From contig NZ_BAABGM010000010.1 in the NCBI RefSeq assembly GCF_039541575.1, forward strand, positions 151,819-215,818: a stretch of 64,000 bases of DNA. Reading direction: 5' to 3'. The notes beneath the pieces were generated by a model, which made no database searches, had not been told where the DNA came from, and saw nothing but the letters and a program-made list of their open reading frames with translations. The stretch comes from Fodinibacter luteus (GTDB taxonomy: Bacteria; Actinomycetota; Actinomycetes; Actinomycetales; Dermatophilaceae). Made by a program: the position numbers and the translations under genes. Of this stretch, positions 51,894-60,840 are shown one piece after another (within the stretch, counting starts at the first letter, position 1; each line of letters begins with the position of its first letter).

Positions 51894-53579
51894 TCAGGCT
51901 TCGACGACCATGGGGATGATCATCGGGCGACGCCGGATCTTGCGGCCCATCCAGCCGCCGACCGAGCGCCGGATGACCTGCTGCAGCTGGTAGGTGTCGG
52001 TGACCCCGTTGGCGGTGGCCTCGTCGAGCGCCCGGACGAGCTGCGGCATGACGTCGTCGAAGACCACCTCGTCCTCGACGAACCCCCGGGCCGTGATCTC
52101 CGGGCCGGCGACGACCTTGCCGGTCATCGAGTCGACGACGACGATGACCGAGATGAAGCCCTCGTCGCGCAGGATGCGGCGGTCCTTGAGGAGGGTCTCG
52201 TCGGCTGCGCCGACCGAGGAGCCGTCGACGTAGACGTAGCCGCAGGGCACGGCACCGGCGATCGACGCCCTGCCGTCGACGAGGTCGACGACGACACCGT
52301 CCTCGACGACGACGACCCGTTCGCGGGGCACCCCGGTCGCGATGGCGAGCTCGGCGTTGGCGACGAGGTGGCGCCACTCGCCGTGGACCGGCATGACGTT
52401 GCGCGGCTGGACGATGTTGTAGCAGTAGAGCAGCTCCCCCGCGCTCGCGTGCCCGGAGACGTGCACCTTGGCGTTGCCCTTGTGGACGACGTTCGCCCCG
52501 AGCCGCATCAGGCCGTTGATGACGCGGTAGACGGCGTTCTCGTTGCCGGGGATGAGCGAGGACGCCATGAGCACGGTGTCGCCGGGCCCGACGTCGATGC
52601 GGTGGTCGCGGTTGGCCATCCGGGACAGCGCGGCCATCGGCTCGCCCTGGCTGCCGGTGCAGACGAGGACGACCTGGTCGTCGGGCAGGTCGTGGAGCTT
52701 CTTGATGTCGACGAGCACCCCGTCGGGCACGTGGAGGTAGCCCAGGTCGGCCGCGATGCCCATGTTGCGCACCATCGACCGTCCGACCATGGCGACCTTG
52801 CGCCCGGCCTTCTCCGCCGCGTCGAGCACCTGCTGCACCCGGTGCACGTGCGAGGAGAAGCACGCGACGATGATCCGGCGCTCGGCGTGCCGGAAGACCT
52901 TGTCGACTGCCGAGGCGATCTCGCGCTCGGGCGTCGTGAAGCCGGGGACCTCGGCGTTCGTGGAGTCGGTGAGGAACAGGTCGATGCCCTCCTCCCCGAG
53001 CCGCGCGAACGCGCGCAGGTCGGTGAGCCGGCCGTCGAGCGGCAGCTGGTCCATCTTGAAGTCACCGGTGTGCAGCAGGGTGCCACCGGACGTGCGCACC
53101 ATGACCGCGAGCGCGTCGGGGATGGAGTGGTTGACCGCGACGAACTCGCAGTCGAAGTGCCCGAGCCGCTCGCGGTCCCCCTCGCGCACGCCGAGGGTGT
53201 ACGGGGTGATCCGGTGCTCCTTGAGCTTGGCCTCGACGAGGGCCAGGGTCAGCGTCGAGCCGACGAGTGGCAGGTCGGGCCGCAGGCGCAGGAGGTAGGG
53301 AACCGCACCGATGTGGTCCTCGTGCCCGTGGGTGAGCACGACGGCCTGGATGTCGTCGAGCCGGTCCTTGATGAACTCGAAGTCCGGGAGGATGAGGTCG
53401 ATGCCGGGGTGGTGGTCGTCGGGGAAGAGCACGCCGCAGTCGATGACGAGCAGCTGGCCCCGGTGCTCGACGACGGTCATGTTGCGCCCGATCTCGCCGA
53501 GCCCGCCGAGCGGGACGACCCGGACGCCGCCGTCGACGAGCGGCTCGGGGAGGTCGAGGTCGGGGTGCGGGTGGCTCAT
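51894..53579 (-). CDS. rnj: Ribonuclease J
   Basis: Metallo-beta-lactamase/beta-CASP RNase of 561 residues with endo- and 5' exonuclease activity in RNA decay and rRNA processing. The zinc motif is LTHGHEDHIGAVPYLL, with GDFKMDQLP and DSTNAEVPGFT, and the beta-CASP motifs VACFSSHVHRVQQVLD and HVSGHASAGEL, then MPVHGEWRHL. The C-terminal domain is complete. ATG 53579 overlaps the dapA stop (ATGA), so dapA-rnj is a coupled operon, as in mycobacteria. Confidence 0.96.
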   Translation of the reverse strand: MSHPHPDLDLPEPLVDGGVRVVPLGGLGEIGRNMTVVEHRGQLLVIDCGVLFPDDHHPGIDLILPDFEFIKDRLDDIQAVVLTHGHEDHIGAVPYLLRLRPDLPLVGSTLTLALVEAKLKEHRITPYTLGVREGDRERLGHFDCEFVAVNHSIPDALAVMVRTSGGTLLHTGDFKMDQLPLDGRLTDLRAFARLGEEGIDLFLTDSTNAEVPGFTTPEREIASAVDKVFRHAERRIIVACFSSHVHRVQQVLDAAEKAGRKVAMVGRSMVRNMGIAADLGYLHVPDGVLVDIKKLHDLPDDQVVLVCTGSQGEPMAALSRMANRDHRIDVGPGDTVLMASSLIPGNENAVYRVINGLMRLGANVVHKGNAKVHVSGHASAGELLYCYNIVQPRNVMPVHGEWRHLVANAELAIATGVPRERVVVVEDGVVVDLVDGRASIAGAVPCGYVYVDGSSVGAADETLLKDRRILRDEGFISVIVVVDSMTGKVVAGPEITARGFVEDEVVFDDVMPQLVRALDEATANGVTDTYQLQQVIRRSVGGWMGRKIRRRPMIIPMVVEA

Positions 53580-54463
53580 CGCGCGGACCGCGTCGCGAGG
53601 GCGGCCCGGAGCAGCTCGAGGTGCTCCGGGGGTGACTCGACGAGCGGCAGGCGGACGGTGGCCGACCCGATGACACCGAGCTCGACGAGGGCGGCCTTGG
53701 CCATGATGGCTCCTTGGGAGGTGCTCATGATCGCGTCGACGACCGGGATGAGGGAGGCGTGGATGCGGCGGGCCTCGACGAGGTCGCCGCGGTCGACCGC
53801 CGCGACCATCGCGGCGTACTCGCGGCCCGCGACGTGGCCGACGACCGACACGACGCCGGTGGCCCCCTGGGCGAGCAGGGGGAGGTTGAGGGCGTCCTCG
53901 CCGCTGAACCACAGCAGGTCGGTGGCGGCCATGACGTGCGTGGACGCCCACAGGTCGCCCTTGGCGTCCTTGACCGCGACGATGCGGGGGTGCTCGGCGA
54001 GGGTGAGCAGGGTCGACGTCGTGAACGGGATGCCGGTGCGCCCGGGGATGTCGTAGAGCATGAGCGGGAGCTCGGTCGTGTCGGCGACCGCGCGGCAGTG
54101 GGCGACGACGCCCGGCTGGGTGGGCTTGTTGTAGTAGGGCGAGACGAGCAGGAGCGCGTCGGCGCCCACCCGGGCGGCACGCCCGGCCATGTGGACGGCG
54201 TGCCGGGTGTCGTTCGAGCCGACCCCCGCGACGACGGCGGCCCGGTCGCCCACCCGCTCCTTGACGCGCCGCACCATCTCGATGCTCTCGTCCTCGGTGA
54301 GGGTCGCGGACTCGCCCGTGGTGCCGTTGACGACGATGCCGTCGTGGCCCGTCGCGAGGAGGTGGTCGACGAGCGAGTCGACTCCGGCTGAGTCGACCTC
54401 GCCGTCGGGTGACATGGGGGTGACCATGGCGGTCAGGACCCGGCCGAAGGGGGAGCTCGTCAT
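53576..54463 (-). CDS. dapA: 4-hydroxy-tetrahydrodipicolinate synthase
   Basis: First committed enzyme of lysine/diaminopimelate synthesis, joining pyruvate and aspartate semialdehyde; 295 residues. The Schiff-base lysine is in VAVKDAKGDL, with NGTTGESATLTEDE, YYNKPTQPG and YDIPGRTG as family motifs. ATG 54463 gives MTSSPFGRVLTAMVTPM. Overlaps rnj by four bases. dapB and dapF are also in this window but at separate places. Confidence 0.96.
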   Translation of the reverse strand: MTSSPFGRVLTAMVTPMSPDGEVDSAGVDSLVDHLLATGHDGIVVNGTTGESATLTEDESIEMVRRVKERVGDRAAVVAGVGSNDTRHAVHMAGRAARVGADALLLVSPYYNKPTQPGVVAHCRAVADTTELPLMLYDIPGRTGIPFTTSTLLTLAEHPRIVAVKDAKGDLWASTHVMAATDLLWFSGEDALNLPLLAQGATGVVSVVGHVAGREYAAMVAAVDRGDLVEARRIHASLIPVVDAIMSTSQGAIMAKAALVELGVIGSATVRLPLVESPPEHLELLRAALATRSAR

Positions 54464-54533
54464 GGGGGCAAGGGTAGTGGTGCGGGCCCGCCGGACGGCT
54501 CACCTGCCGCCACGGCCGCGGCGGGACCTCGCG

Positions 54534-54959
54534 TCAGGCGCCGATGACCTCGTGGTCGACACCGAGGAGGTCGTACGTGCGGCGAGCACGGTGGTCCCGC
54601 GTGAGCAACCGGCATCCGTGGGTGCGGGCCGCCTCGCCGACGAGCGCGTCGTAGACGGCACCGCCGACGACGCCGATGGTGCCGAGCCGCTGCAGGAGGT
54701 GCCGGGTCGCGTCGTCGTCGAGGACGTAGACGGTGGGGAACGCCTGCTGGATGACCGACGCCGCCGTCGGCGCGTCCAGGGCCGCGACACCCGGCATCCT
54801 CGTCAGCACCGAGTACGTCTCGAAGGCGGCATGGCCAGCCAGGCCGGGCCGCAGGGCCTGCACGGCGGCGCGGCAGACGTCGTGCGCGGCGTGGGCGGCG
54901 TCCAGGGCGGCGACCGCGACGCTCGTGTCGACGGCGACCGGGTCAGCGCTGGTCGGCAT
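54534..54959 (-). CDS. vapC: VapC-family PIN-domain toxin
   Basis: Predicted ribonuclease toxin of 141 residues. PIN acidic residues are visible in VAVDTSVAVAAL (Asp), AAFETYSVLTRMP (Glu), VYDALVGEAA (Asp) and LLTRDHRARR (Asp). ATG 54959 overlaps the antitoxin gene by 17 bases, the usual coupled arrangement. It should be silenced by the VapB protein encoded upstream; RNA target unknown. Confidence 0.88.
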   Translation of the reverse strand: MPTSADPVAVDTSVAVAALDAAHAAHDVCRAAVQALRPGLAGHAAFETYSVLTRMPGVAALDAPTAASVIQQAFPTVYVLDDDATRHLLQRLGTIGVVGGAVYDALVGEAARTHGCRLLTRDHRARRTYDLLGVDHEVIGA

Positions 54960-55188
54960 CGCGCCAGCGTTGCACGTCGACGTCGGTGATGAGCGGCCCG
55001 TCCCCGCGCTCGATGACCGGCCAGCCGTCGACGAGGTGCACCTGCCGGCCGCGCCGACGCACCGGCACGAGCCGGATGCTGTCGCCGTCGACCTCGATCT
55101 CGAGCTCGGCGTCGGCCGCCAGGGACAACCGGTCGCGGATGTCCTTGGGGATGACCACCCGCCCCGCCCGGTCGATCGATACCGTCAT
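54943..55188 (-). CDS. vapB: VapB-family AbrB/SpoVT-type antitoxin
   Basis: Antitoxin and likely autorepressor of 81 residues. The N-terminus MTVSIDRAGRVVIPKDIRDR is a swapped-hairpin AbrB/SpoVT DNA-binding domain; the C-terminal half (VHLVDGWPVIERGDG to DVQRWRDADQR) should bind the PIN toxin. ATG 55188 gives the standard domain start. A short palindrome was not evident in the 61 bases before thyA, so operator sites are not called. Confidence 0.88.
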   Translation of the reverse strand: MTVSIDRAGRVVIPKDIRDRLSLAADAELEIEVDGDSIRLVPVRRRGRQVHLVDGWPVIERGDGPLITDVDVQRWRDADQR

Positions 55189-55249
55189 GGGTGGCACTCT
55201 ACCATTGGGCCGCCGCACTCCCTCGGCCCGCGCCGAGTAGGCTCCGGGC

Positions 55250-56059
<810 letters not shown>

Positions 56060-56068
56060 GGAGGCCTC

Positions 56069-56542
56069 ATGACCCGGATCACGATCATCGCCGCCGTGGC
56101 GCGCAACGGCGTCATCGGCCTCGACGGCACGATGCCGTGGCACCTGCCCGACGAGCTCGCCCACTTCAAGGCGACGACGATCGGGCACCCGCTCGTCATG
56201 GGGCGGGCCACCTTCGAGTCGATCGGCCGGGTGCTGCCCGGGCGACGCACCATCGTCGTCACCCGTGACCCGGCGTGGCACCACCCCGGCGTCGAGACGG
56301 CCCACTCCTTCTCCGAGGCGCTCGCCCTGGCCGGCCCGGCCGACGAGGTGTTCGTCGCGGGCGGCGCGCAGGTCTACGCCGAGGCGATGCCGTTCGCGCA
56401 CCGGATGCTGCTCACCGAGGTCGACGCCGAGCCCGAGGGCGACACCTGGTTCCCGGTGTGGCCGCGCGACGAGTGGGCCGAGGAGACGCGCGAGGTGCAC
56501 GGGGGCTGGTCGCGCGTGGTCTACGAGCGGGTCCGCGGCTAG
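56069..56542 (+). CDS. folA: Dihydrofolate reductase
   Basis: Reduces dihydrofolate to THF with NADPH; 157 residues. Active-site region is GTMPWHLPDELAHFKATT with the catalytic acid as Asp (PDELAHF), NADPH loop is VMGRATFESIGRVLPGR, and VFVAGGAQVYAEAMP is the late glycine motif. ATG 56069 follows a GGAGG site inside the thyA-folA gap. Operon with thyA. Confidence 0.96.
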   Translation: MTRITIIAAVARNGVIGLDGTMPWHLPDELAHFKATTIGHPLVMGRATFESIGRVLPGRRTIVVTRDPAWHHPGVETAHSFSEALALAGPADEVFVAGGAQVYAEAMPFAHRMLLTEVDAEPEGDTWFPVWPRDEWAEETREVHGGWSRVVYERVRG

Positions 56543-56608
56543 GTCCACACCGAGCTGGGTGCCGAGACGGTTGCCCGGGCGACCAGTTGAGCACCCGACT
56601 CCTGCCGG

Positions 56609-57532
56609 TCACCTCAGCGGGACGTCGCCGACCGCGATCGCGGGCTCGACGAGGCTCCCCAGCCAGACCCGCCCCGCGTGCTCTCGCACCCCGGTGGCGA
56701 GGTGCCAGGTCGACGCGTCGAACTCCAGGTCGTGCACGGTGCGGCCGGTCGGGTCGAGTGCCAGCACGCGGGCGGTGCGCTTCGGCGACGGCGTCAACCG
56801 GTCCGGCAGGCGCCGGACGAGCCCGCGCACGGCATACGGGGTGCGCTGGAGCACGGCGAGCGTGCGGTCGGCCGGGGAGGCGATCGCGACCCAGACGAGG
56901 CCGTCACTGCCGAGGGCCAGGTTGTCGGGGTGGCCGGGCAGGTCGTCGACCCAGGTGGTCGTCGCCCCCGGCGTGCCGTCGGCGCGGAGCGCGACGCGCC
57001 GGATCGTGCGGGTCGCGGTCTCGGCGACGAGCACGGCGTCGTCCGTGAGGGCCACGCCGTTGGCGAAGGCGAGCCGGTCGAGCACGGTCGTCACCACGCC
57101 GTCGGGGGTGTGCCGGAGGAGCCGGCCGGTGCGCGTGTGCTCGATGAGGTCGCTCTTCCACTCCTCGATCGGCCAGACGCGGCTCGACTCGGAGAACCAG
57201 ATCGTGCCGTCGGGGCCGACGGCTGCGTTGTTCGTGAGGCGCAGCCGCTCGCCGTCGACCTCGGTGAGCAGGGTCTCGAGGTCACCGGTCGCCGGGTCGA
57301 GCGCGAGCAGGCCGCGGTGGGCGTCGCAGACGAGGATCCTGCCGTCGGGGAGGTTCTCGAGACCGAGCGGACGGCCGCCGGTCGCGGTGACGGTCGTCGT
57401 GGCCCCGGTGCGGGGGTCGTGGACGTGGACCGCGCCGTCGGCCGTGCCCGTCCAGACCCGCCCGTCGGGGGCGACGAGCACGTCCTCGGCGCCGTGGCCG
57501 GGGACCGCGACGACGGTGAGCGGCAGGAGCAT
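56609..57532 (-). CDS. SMP-30/strictosidine synthase-like beta-propeller protein
   Basis: Six-bladed beta-propeller of 307 residues. Repeated blades show as EDVLVAPDGRVWTGTADG, GLENLPDGRILVCDAH, NNAAVGPDGTIWFSESS and PDNLALGSDGLVWVAIA, matching the strictosidine synthase/SMP-30 family. Such proteins are often lactonases or esterases; the reaction here is unknown. ATG 57532 (MLLPLTVVAVPGHG) starts right after a pair of 51-bp repeats. No signal peptide. Convergent with folA, 66 bases away. Confidence 0.8.
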   Translation of the reverse strand: MLLPLTVVAVPGHGAEDVLVAPDGRVWTGTADGAVHVHDPRTGATTTVTATGGRPLGLENLPDGRILVCDAHRGLLALDPATGDLETLLTEVDGERLRLTNNAAVGPDGTIWFSESSRVWPIEEWKSDLIEHTRTGRLLRHTPDGVVTTVLDRLAFANGVALTDDAVLVAETATRTIRRVALRADGTPGATTTWVDDLPGHPDNLALGSDGLVWVAIASPADRTLAVLQRTPYAVRGLVRRLPDRLTPSPKRTARVLALDPTGRTVHDLEFDASTWHLATGVREHAGRVWLGSLVEPAIAVGDVPLR

Positions 57533-57561
57533 GCGTCCACCGTATGCGGCGAGAGGGACTG

Positions 57562-57663
57562 GCGCCGATCGATCCCCGCCCTCCGACACCGACGGGGTGT
57601 CCGGCACCGCGCGCGCCGATCGATCCCCTCCCTCCGACACCGACGGGGTGTCCGGCCCGCGCG
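57562..57663. repeat. Two 51-bp tandem repeats with an inner hairpin
   Basis: Two copies (57562-57612 and 57613-57663) of a 51-base unit starting gcgccgatcgatcccc differ at a few bases. Each contains the small inverted repeat GACACC-gacgg-GGTGTC. They lie 30 bases upstream of the beta-propeller gene start, on its promoter side. The rest of 57664-57758 shows no further signal. Confidence 0.85.
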
Positions 57664-57758
57664 CGCCGGCCACCCCCACCCTTCTGACGCCTGGCGACCT
57701 GAGACGGGTGCGCCGGCCGGGACGCGAGGCCCCGACCGGCGCACCCGGCATCCGAACG

Positions 57759-58187
57759 TCAGCTCGTGAACTGCACCTCGAGCGTGATCGGCACCGCCGA
57801 GAGGGCCTGGCTCACCGGGCAACCGGTCTTCGCGGCCTGGGCGGCCTCCTCGAACTGCTCGGCCGTGAGGCCCGGCACCGAGCCGACGACCCTGAGCGCG
57901 ATGCCGGTGATCCCGGTCCCGGGCTGAAAGGTGACGTCGGCGGTGGTGTCGATGGTCGTCGGAGGCGTCCCGCCCTGCGCCAGGGCGTGCGACAGCGCCA
58001 TCGAGTAGCACGTGGAGTGGGCCGCGGCGATGAGCTCCTCGGGGCTCGTCACCCCGTTCGCCGCCTCGGCGCGCGCCGGCCAGTTGACGTCGTACGTGCC
58101 GATGCCCGACGACTCGAGCGAGACCTGACCGGCCCCCTCCATGAGGGAACCCTCCCAGTGGGCGGACGCGGTGCGGGTGGTGGCCAT
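57759..58187 (-). CDS. OsmC-family peroxiredoxin
   Basis: Thiol peroxidase of 142 residues against organic hydroperoxides. The two catalytic cysteines are in AAAHSTCYSMALSH (about residue 60) and KTGCPVSQAL (about 125). N-terminus HWEGSLMEGAGQVSLES matches OsmC more than Ohr. ATG 58187 is chosen; the frame is open ten codons further upstream. Alone on the minus strand, divergent from the enoyl-CoA hydratase gene. Confidence 0.92.
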   Translation of the reverse strand: MATTRTASAHWEGSLMEGAGQVSLESSGIGTYDVNWPARAEAANGVTSPEELIAAAHSTCYSMALSHALAQGGTPPTTIDTTADVTFQPGTGITGIALRVVGSVPGLTAEQFEEAAQAAKTGCPVSQALSAVPITLEVQFTS

Positions 58188-58295
58188 CCGGATTCTCCTT
58201 CGTCTGTGGGGTGTCACGGGTGTGACACGACCACCCTAGGCGTCGCGCGAGGCCGGGCGGATGCCGTGCGCCCACCGGTCGGTAGGGTCGTGAGG

Positions 58296-59027
58296 GTGCC
58301 CATCCACCTCGACGTCGCAGACCGGGTCGCCACGGTCACCATCGACCGCACCCACCGCCGCAACGCGCTGAACCACGAGGCGCTCGACGAGCTCCACCAC
58401 ACCGTCGCCGAGGCGATCGCCGGCGGCGCCCGTGCCCTCGTCGTCACCGGGGCGGCCGGCCACTTCTGCTCCGGCGCCGACCTCACCGAGCTCGAGGACG
58501 TCTCGTTCACCTCGCGCCTCGCCGAGGTGCTGGCGCACCTGACCGCCCTCCCGGTGACGACGGTCGCGGCCGTCGAGGGCTCGTGCATGGGGCTGGGCAT
58601 GCAGCTGGCCCTCGCCTGCGACATCCGGGTCGTCGCGGACTCCGCCCGCTTCGCCGTGCCCGTCGCCCGGCTCGGCCTCATGGTCGACCACTGGACGATC
58701 GACCGGCTCGCGCGGTGCTGGGGGGAGGGCGCCGCCCGGCTCATGGTGCTCACCGGCACCGTCCTCGACGCCGACGACGCGTGGCGACTCGGCTTCGCCC
58801 AGCAGCGTGGCACCCTCGCGGACGCGCAGGGCCTGGCCGCCCGCGCCGCGGCCCTCGCCCCGCTGAGCCAGGCCGGGTCCAAGGTCGGGTTCGACGCCCA
58901 CCACGACAACCATGCCGAGGTCGCCCGCTACGAGGCGGCCTTCGCCCGTGCCTGGGCGAGCGACGACCTCACCGAGGGGCGCCGGGCCTTCGCCGAGCGC
59001 CGCGACCCGGTCTTCCGGGGTCACTGA
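58296..59027 (+). CDS. Enoyl-CoA hydratase/isomerase family protein
   Basis: Crotonase-fold enzyme of 243 residues acting on an acyl-CoA. Oxyanion-hole motifs are HFCSGADLTELED and GSCMGLGMQLALACDIRV, with RFAVPVARLGLMVDHWTI after them. The usual second catalytic Glu position reads as part of LMVDHW, so hydratase activity is not assured. GTG 58296 follows GTGAGG. The stop touches the following GNAT ATG (TGATG). Confidence 0.88.
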   Translation: MPIHLDVADRVATVTIDRTHRRNALNHEALDELHHTVAEAIAGGARALVVTGAAGHFCSGADLTELEDVSFTSRLAEVLAHLTALPVTTVAAVEGSCMGLGMQLALACDIRVVADSARFAVPVARLGLMVDHWTIDRLARCWGEGAARLMVLTGTVLDADDAWRLGFAQQRGTLADAQGLAARAAALAPLSQAGSKVGFDAHHDNHAEVARYEAAFARAWASDDLTEGRRAFAERRDPVFRGH

Positions 59028-59680
59028 TGAGCCCCCCGCCCCCCGCCGGCGACGCCCACGGCCACCCGCACGAGCACGACCACCCGCACCCCCACGCCGA
59101 CGAGCCCCGGCCGCATCCCGGCGGGCCCCCGTTCGCCGACGCCAGCGTGCGCCGCGCCCGGCCCAACGACGCGCCCGCCGTCGGCCTCGTCCAGGCGACC
59201 GTGTTCCGCGAGGCGTACGCAGGCCGCGTCCCCGCGGAGGTCGTGGCCCGCTTCGAGCCCGACGCCTTCGCCCGCACCTGGCGCGCGAGCCTCGACGCAC
59301 CCCCCGGCGGGGTGCACCGCCTCATGGTCGCGTGCGCCGGCGAGCAGGTCGTCGGCCTCTGCGCGGTGGGGCCTTCGCAGGACCCGGATGCCGGCCCGGC
59401 CGCGGGCGAGGTGACCGTCCTCGCCGTGCACCCCGACGCCCGCCGCCAGGGTCACGGCTCGCGCCTGCTCAACGCCGGCGTCGACGTGCTCCGCGAGGCC
59501 GGGGCCGAGTCGGTGGCCGTGTGGCTGCTCTCGGACGACGAGCGCACCCGGGCCTTCCTCGCCGCCTCCGGGTTCGCACCCGACGGGGCCTACCGCGACC
59601 GCGTGGTCTCCCCCGACGGCGAGGCCCTGCGTGAGGTCCGCCTGACCGCCTCCGTCACCGCGGGGGACGCGACGGCGTGA
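59027..59680 (+). CDS. GNAT-family acetyltransferase with His-rich N-terminus
   Basis: Protein of 217 residues. The first ~30 residues are a His/Pro/Asp-rich stretch (HGHPHEHDHPHPHADEPR), likely to bind metal ions. A GNAT domain follows, with acetyl-CoA loop VLAVHPDARRQGHGSRLLNA and the late FLAASGFAPDGAYRDR. Start ATG 59027 overlaps the upstream stop by one base. It is coupled to azlC by a GTGA overlap, so hydratase-GNAT-azlC-azlD read as one transcription unit. Substrate unknown. Confidence 0.85.
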   Translation: MSPPPPAGDAHGHPHEHDHPHPHADEPRPHPGGPPFADASVRRARPNDAPAVGLVQATVFREAYAGRVPAEVVARFEPDAFARTWRASLDAPPGGVHRLMVACAGEQVVGLCAVGPSQDPDAGPAAGEVTVLAVHPDARRQGHGSRLLNAGVDVLREAGAESVAVWLLSDDERTRAFLAASGFAPDGAYRDRVVSPDGEALREVRLTASVTAGDATA

Positions 59681-60459
59681 GCGCGGAGCACGCGCACCGT
59701 GGGGGCGGCGCGGGGGCGGATGCGCCGCTGCCCCCCACGCGCCGCCGCGAGGTCGTCCGCCAGGCCTGGTCGGTCGGCATCGCGAGCGGCACCTACGGCG
59801 TGAGCTTCGGGGCACTGGGCGTCGCCGCCGGGCTCGACACCTGGCAGGCCATGGCGCTCTCCCTCGTCATGTTCACCGGCGGGTCCCAGTTCGCGTTCGT
59901 CGGGATCATCGCGTCCGGCGGCCTCGCGGCGGCCCCCGCCGCCATCGCCACGGCATCCATGCTCGGCATCCGCAACGGGCTCTACGGCCTGCAGACCTCG
60001 CGGCTCCTCGACGCCACCGGCCTGCGCCGGCTCGCGGCCGCCCAGCTCACCATCGACGAGTCCACGGCCGTCGGCATCGCCCAACCCGAACCCGCCGCCC
60101 AGCGGCTCGGGTTCTGGCAGACCGGCATCGCCGTCTTCGTGCTCTGGAACCTCTCCTCCCTGCTCGGCGCCCTCCTCGGCAACGCCCTCGGCGACCCGCG
60201 CGCGCTCGGCCTCGACGCCGCCGCCGCGGCCGCCTTCGTCGCGCTGCTCTGGCCCCGGCTGCGCAGCAGGGACGCCGCCGCCACCGCGGTGCTCGCCGTC
60301 TTCATCGCCCTCGTCACCTCCCCGGTGCTCCCGGCCGGGGTGCCCGTCATCCTCGCCTCGCTCGCGGCACTCGTCGTCGGGCTGCGGCACGCCGGTCGGC
60401 ACGAGCGCCCGCTCGAGGGCTCCGACGGCCTCCTGCCCGGATCGGACCCGACACCGTGA
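59677..60459 (+). CDS. azlC: AzlC-family branched-chain amino acid exporter subunit
   Basis: Large subunit of a two-component exporter of branched-chain amino acids (BrnFE/AzlCD type), 260 residues. Signatures are GTYGVSFGALGVAAGLD, FTGGSQFAFVGIIASGG and AQLTIDESTAVGIA, with about seven hydrophobic segments. GTG 59677 overlaps the preceding stop, and its own stop overlaps azlD by four bases. Confidence 0.92.
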   Translation: MSAEHAHRGGGAGADAPLPPTRRREVVRQAWSVGIASGTYGVSFGALGVAAGLDTWQAMALSLVMFTGGSQFAFVGIIASGGLAAAPAAIATASMLGIRNGLYGLQTSRLLDATGLRRLAAAQLTIDESTAVGIAQPEPAAQRLGFWQTGIAVFVLWNLSSLLGALLGNALGDPRALGLDAAAAAAFVALLWPRLRSRDAAATAVLAVFIALVTSPVLPAGVPVILASLAALVVGLRHAGRHERPLEGSDGLLPGSDPTP

Positions 60460-60770
60460 GCCTGTGGGTCGCCGTCGTCGTCGCGAGCCTGCTGTCGTTC
60501 GCCATCAAGCTCGCGGGCTACCTCGTGCCCGAGAGCCTGCTCGCCGGCGAGCGCACGTCGCGGGTCACGACCCTGCTGCCCGTCGCGCTCCTCGCCGCCC
60601 TCGTCGTCGTGCAGGCGGTGACCGGGGATGCCGGCGCGCTCGTCGTCGACGCCCGCCTCGTCGCGGTCGGGGTCGCCGTCGTGCTCCTGCTGCTGCGCAC
60701 CAACTTCCTGCTCGTCGTCCTCGCCGCGGGGGCGGTCGCCGCCGGGCTGCGCGCCCTCGGCTGGGGCTAG
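60456..60770 (+). CDS. azlD: AzlD-family branched-chain amino acid exporter subunit
   Basis: Small partner of AzlC, 104 residues, four hydrophobic segments, including ASLLSFAIKLAGYLVPESLL at the N-terminus and VGVAVVLLLLRTNFLLVVLAAGAVAAGLRAL at the C-terminus (read in two parts: VGVAVVLLLLRTNFL and LVVLAAGAVAAGLRAL). GTG 60456 is in GTGA overlap with azlC. Its TAG stop lies in CTAG inside the first copy of a 59-bp tandem duplication. Confidence 0.92.
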   Translation: MSLWVAVVVASLLSFAIKLAGYLVPESLLAGERTSRVTTLLPVALLAALVVVQAVTGDAGALVVDARLVAVGVAVVLLLLRTNFLLVVLAAGAVAAGLRALGWG

Positions 60771-60840
60771 CCGGCGAGCGCCGGGCAGGGGCGGTCGCCG
60801 CCGGGCCACGCGCCCTCACTGGTTAGCCGGCGAGCGCCGC
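60731..60840. repeat. 59-bp degenerate tandem duplication at the azlD/cbiX junction
   Basis: The segment starting ggcggtcgccgccgggc at 60731 is repeated from 60790 with period 59 and roughly 85-90% identity through tagccggcgagcgccg. The first copy holds the azlD stop, the second holds the cbiX stop on the other strand. One copy probably arose by slippage or unequal crossing-over. Confidence 0.82.

Noticed and set aside
48635..51919. A plus-strand open frame over 1000 codons long, antisense to ftsK
   Set aside because: Its product is Arg/Gly/Asp-rich with no family similarity, a by-product of the very high GC third positions of ftsK, whose own protein is unmistakable.
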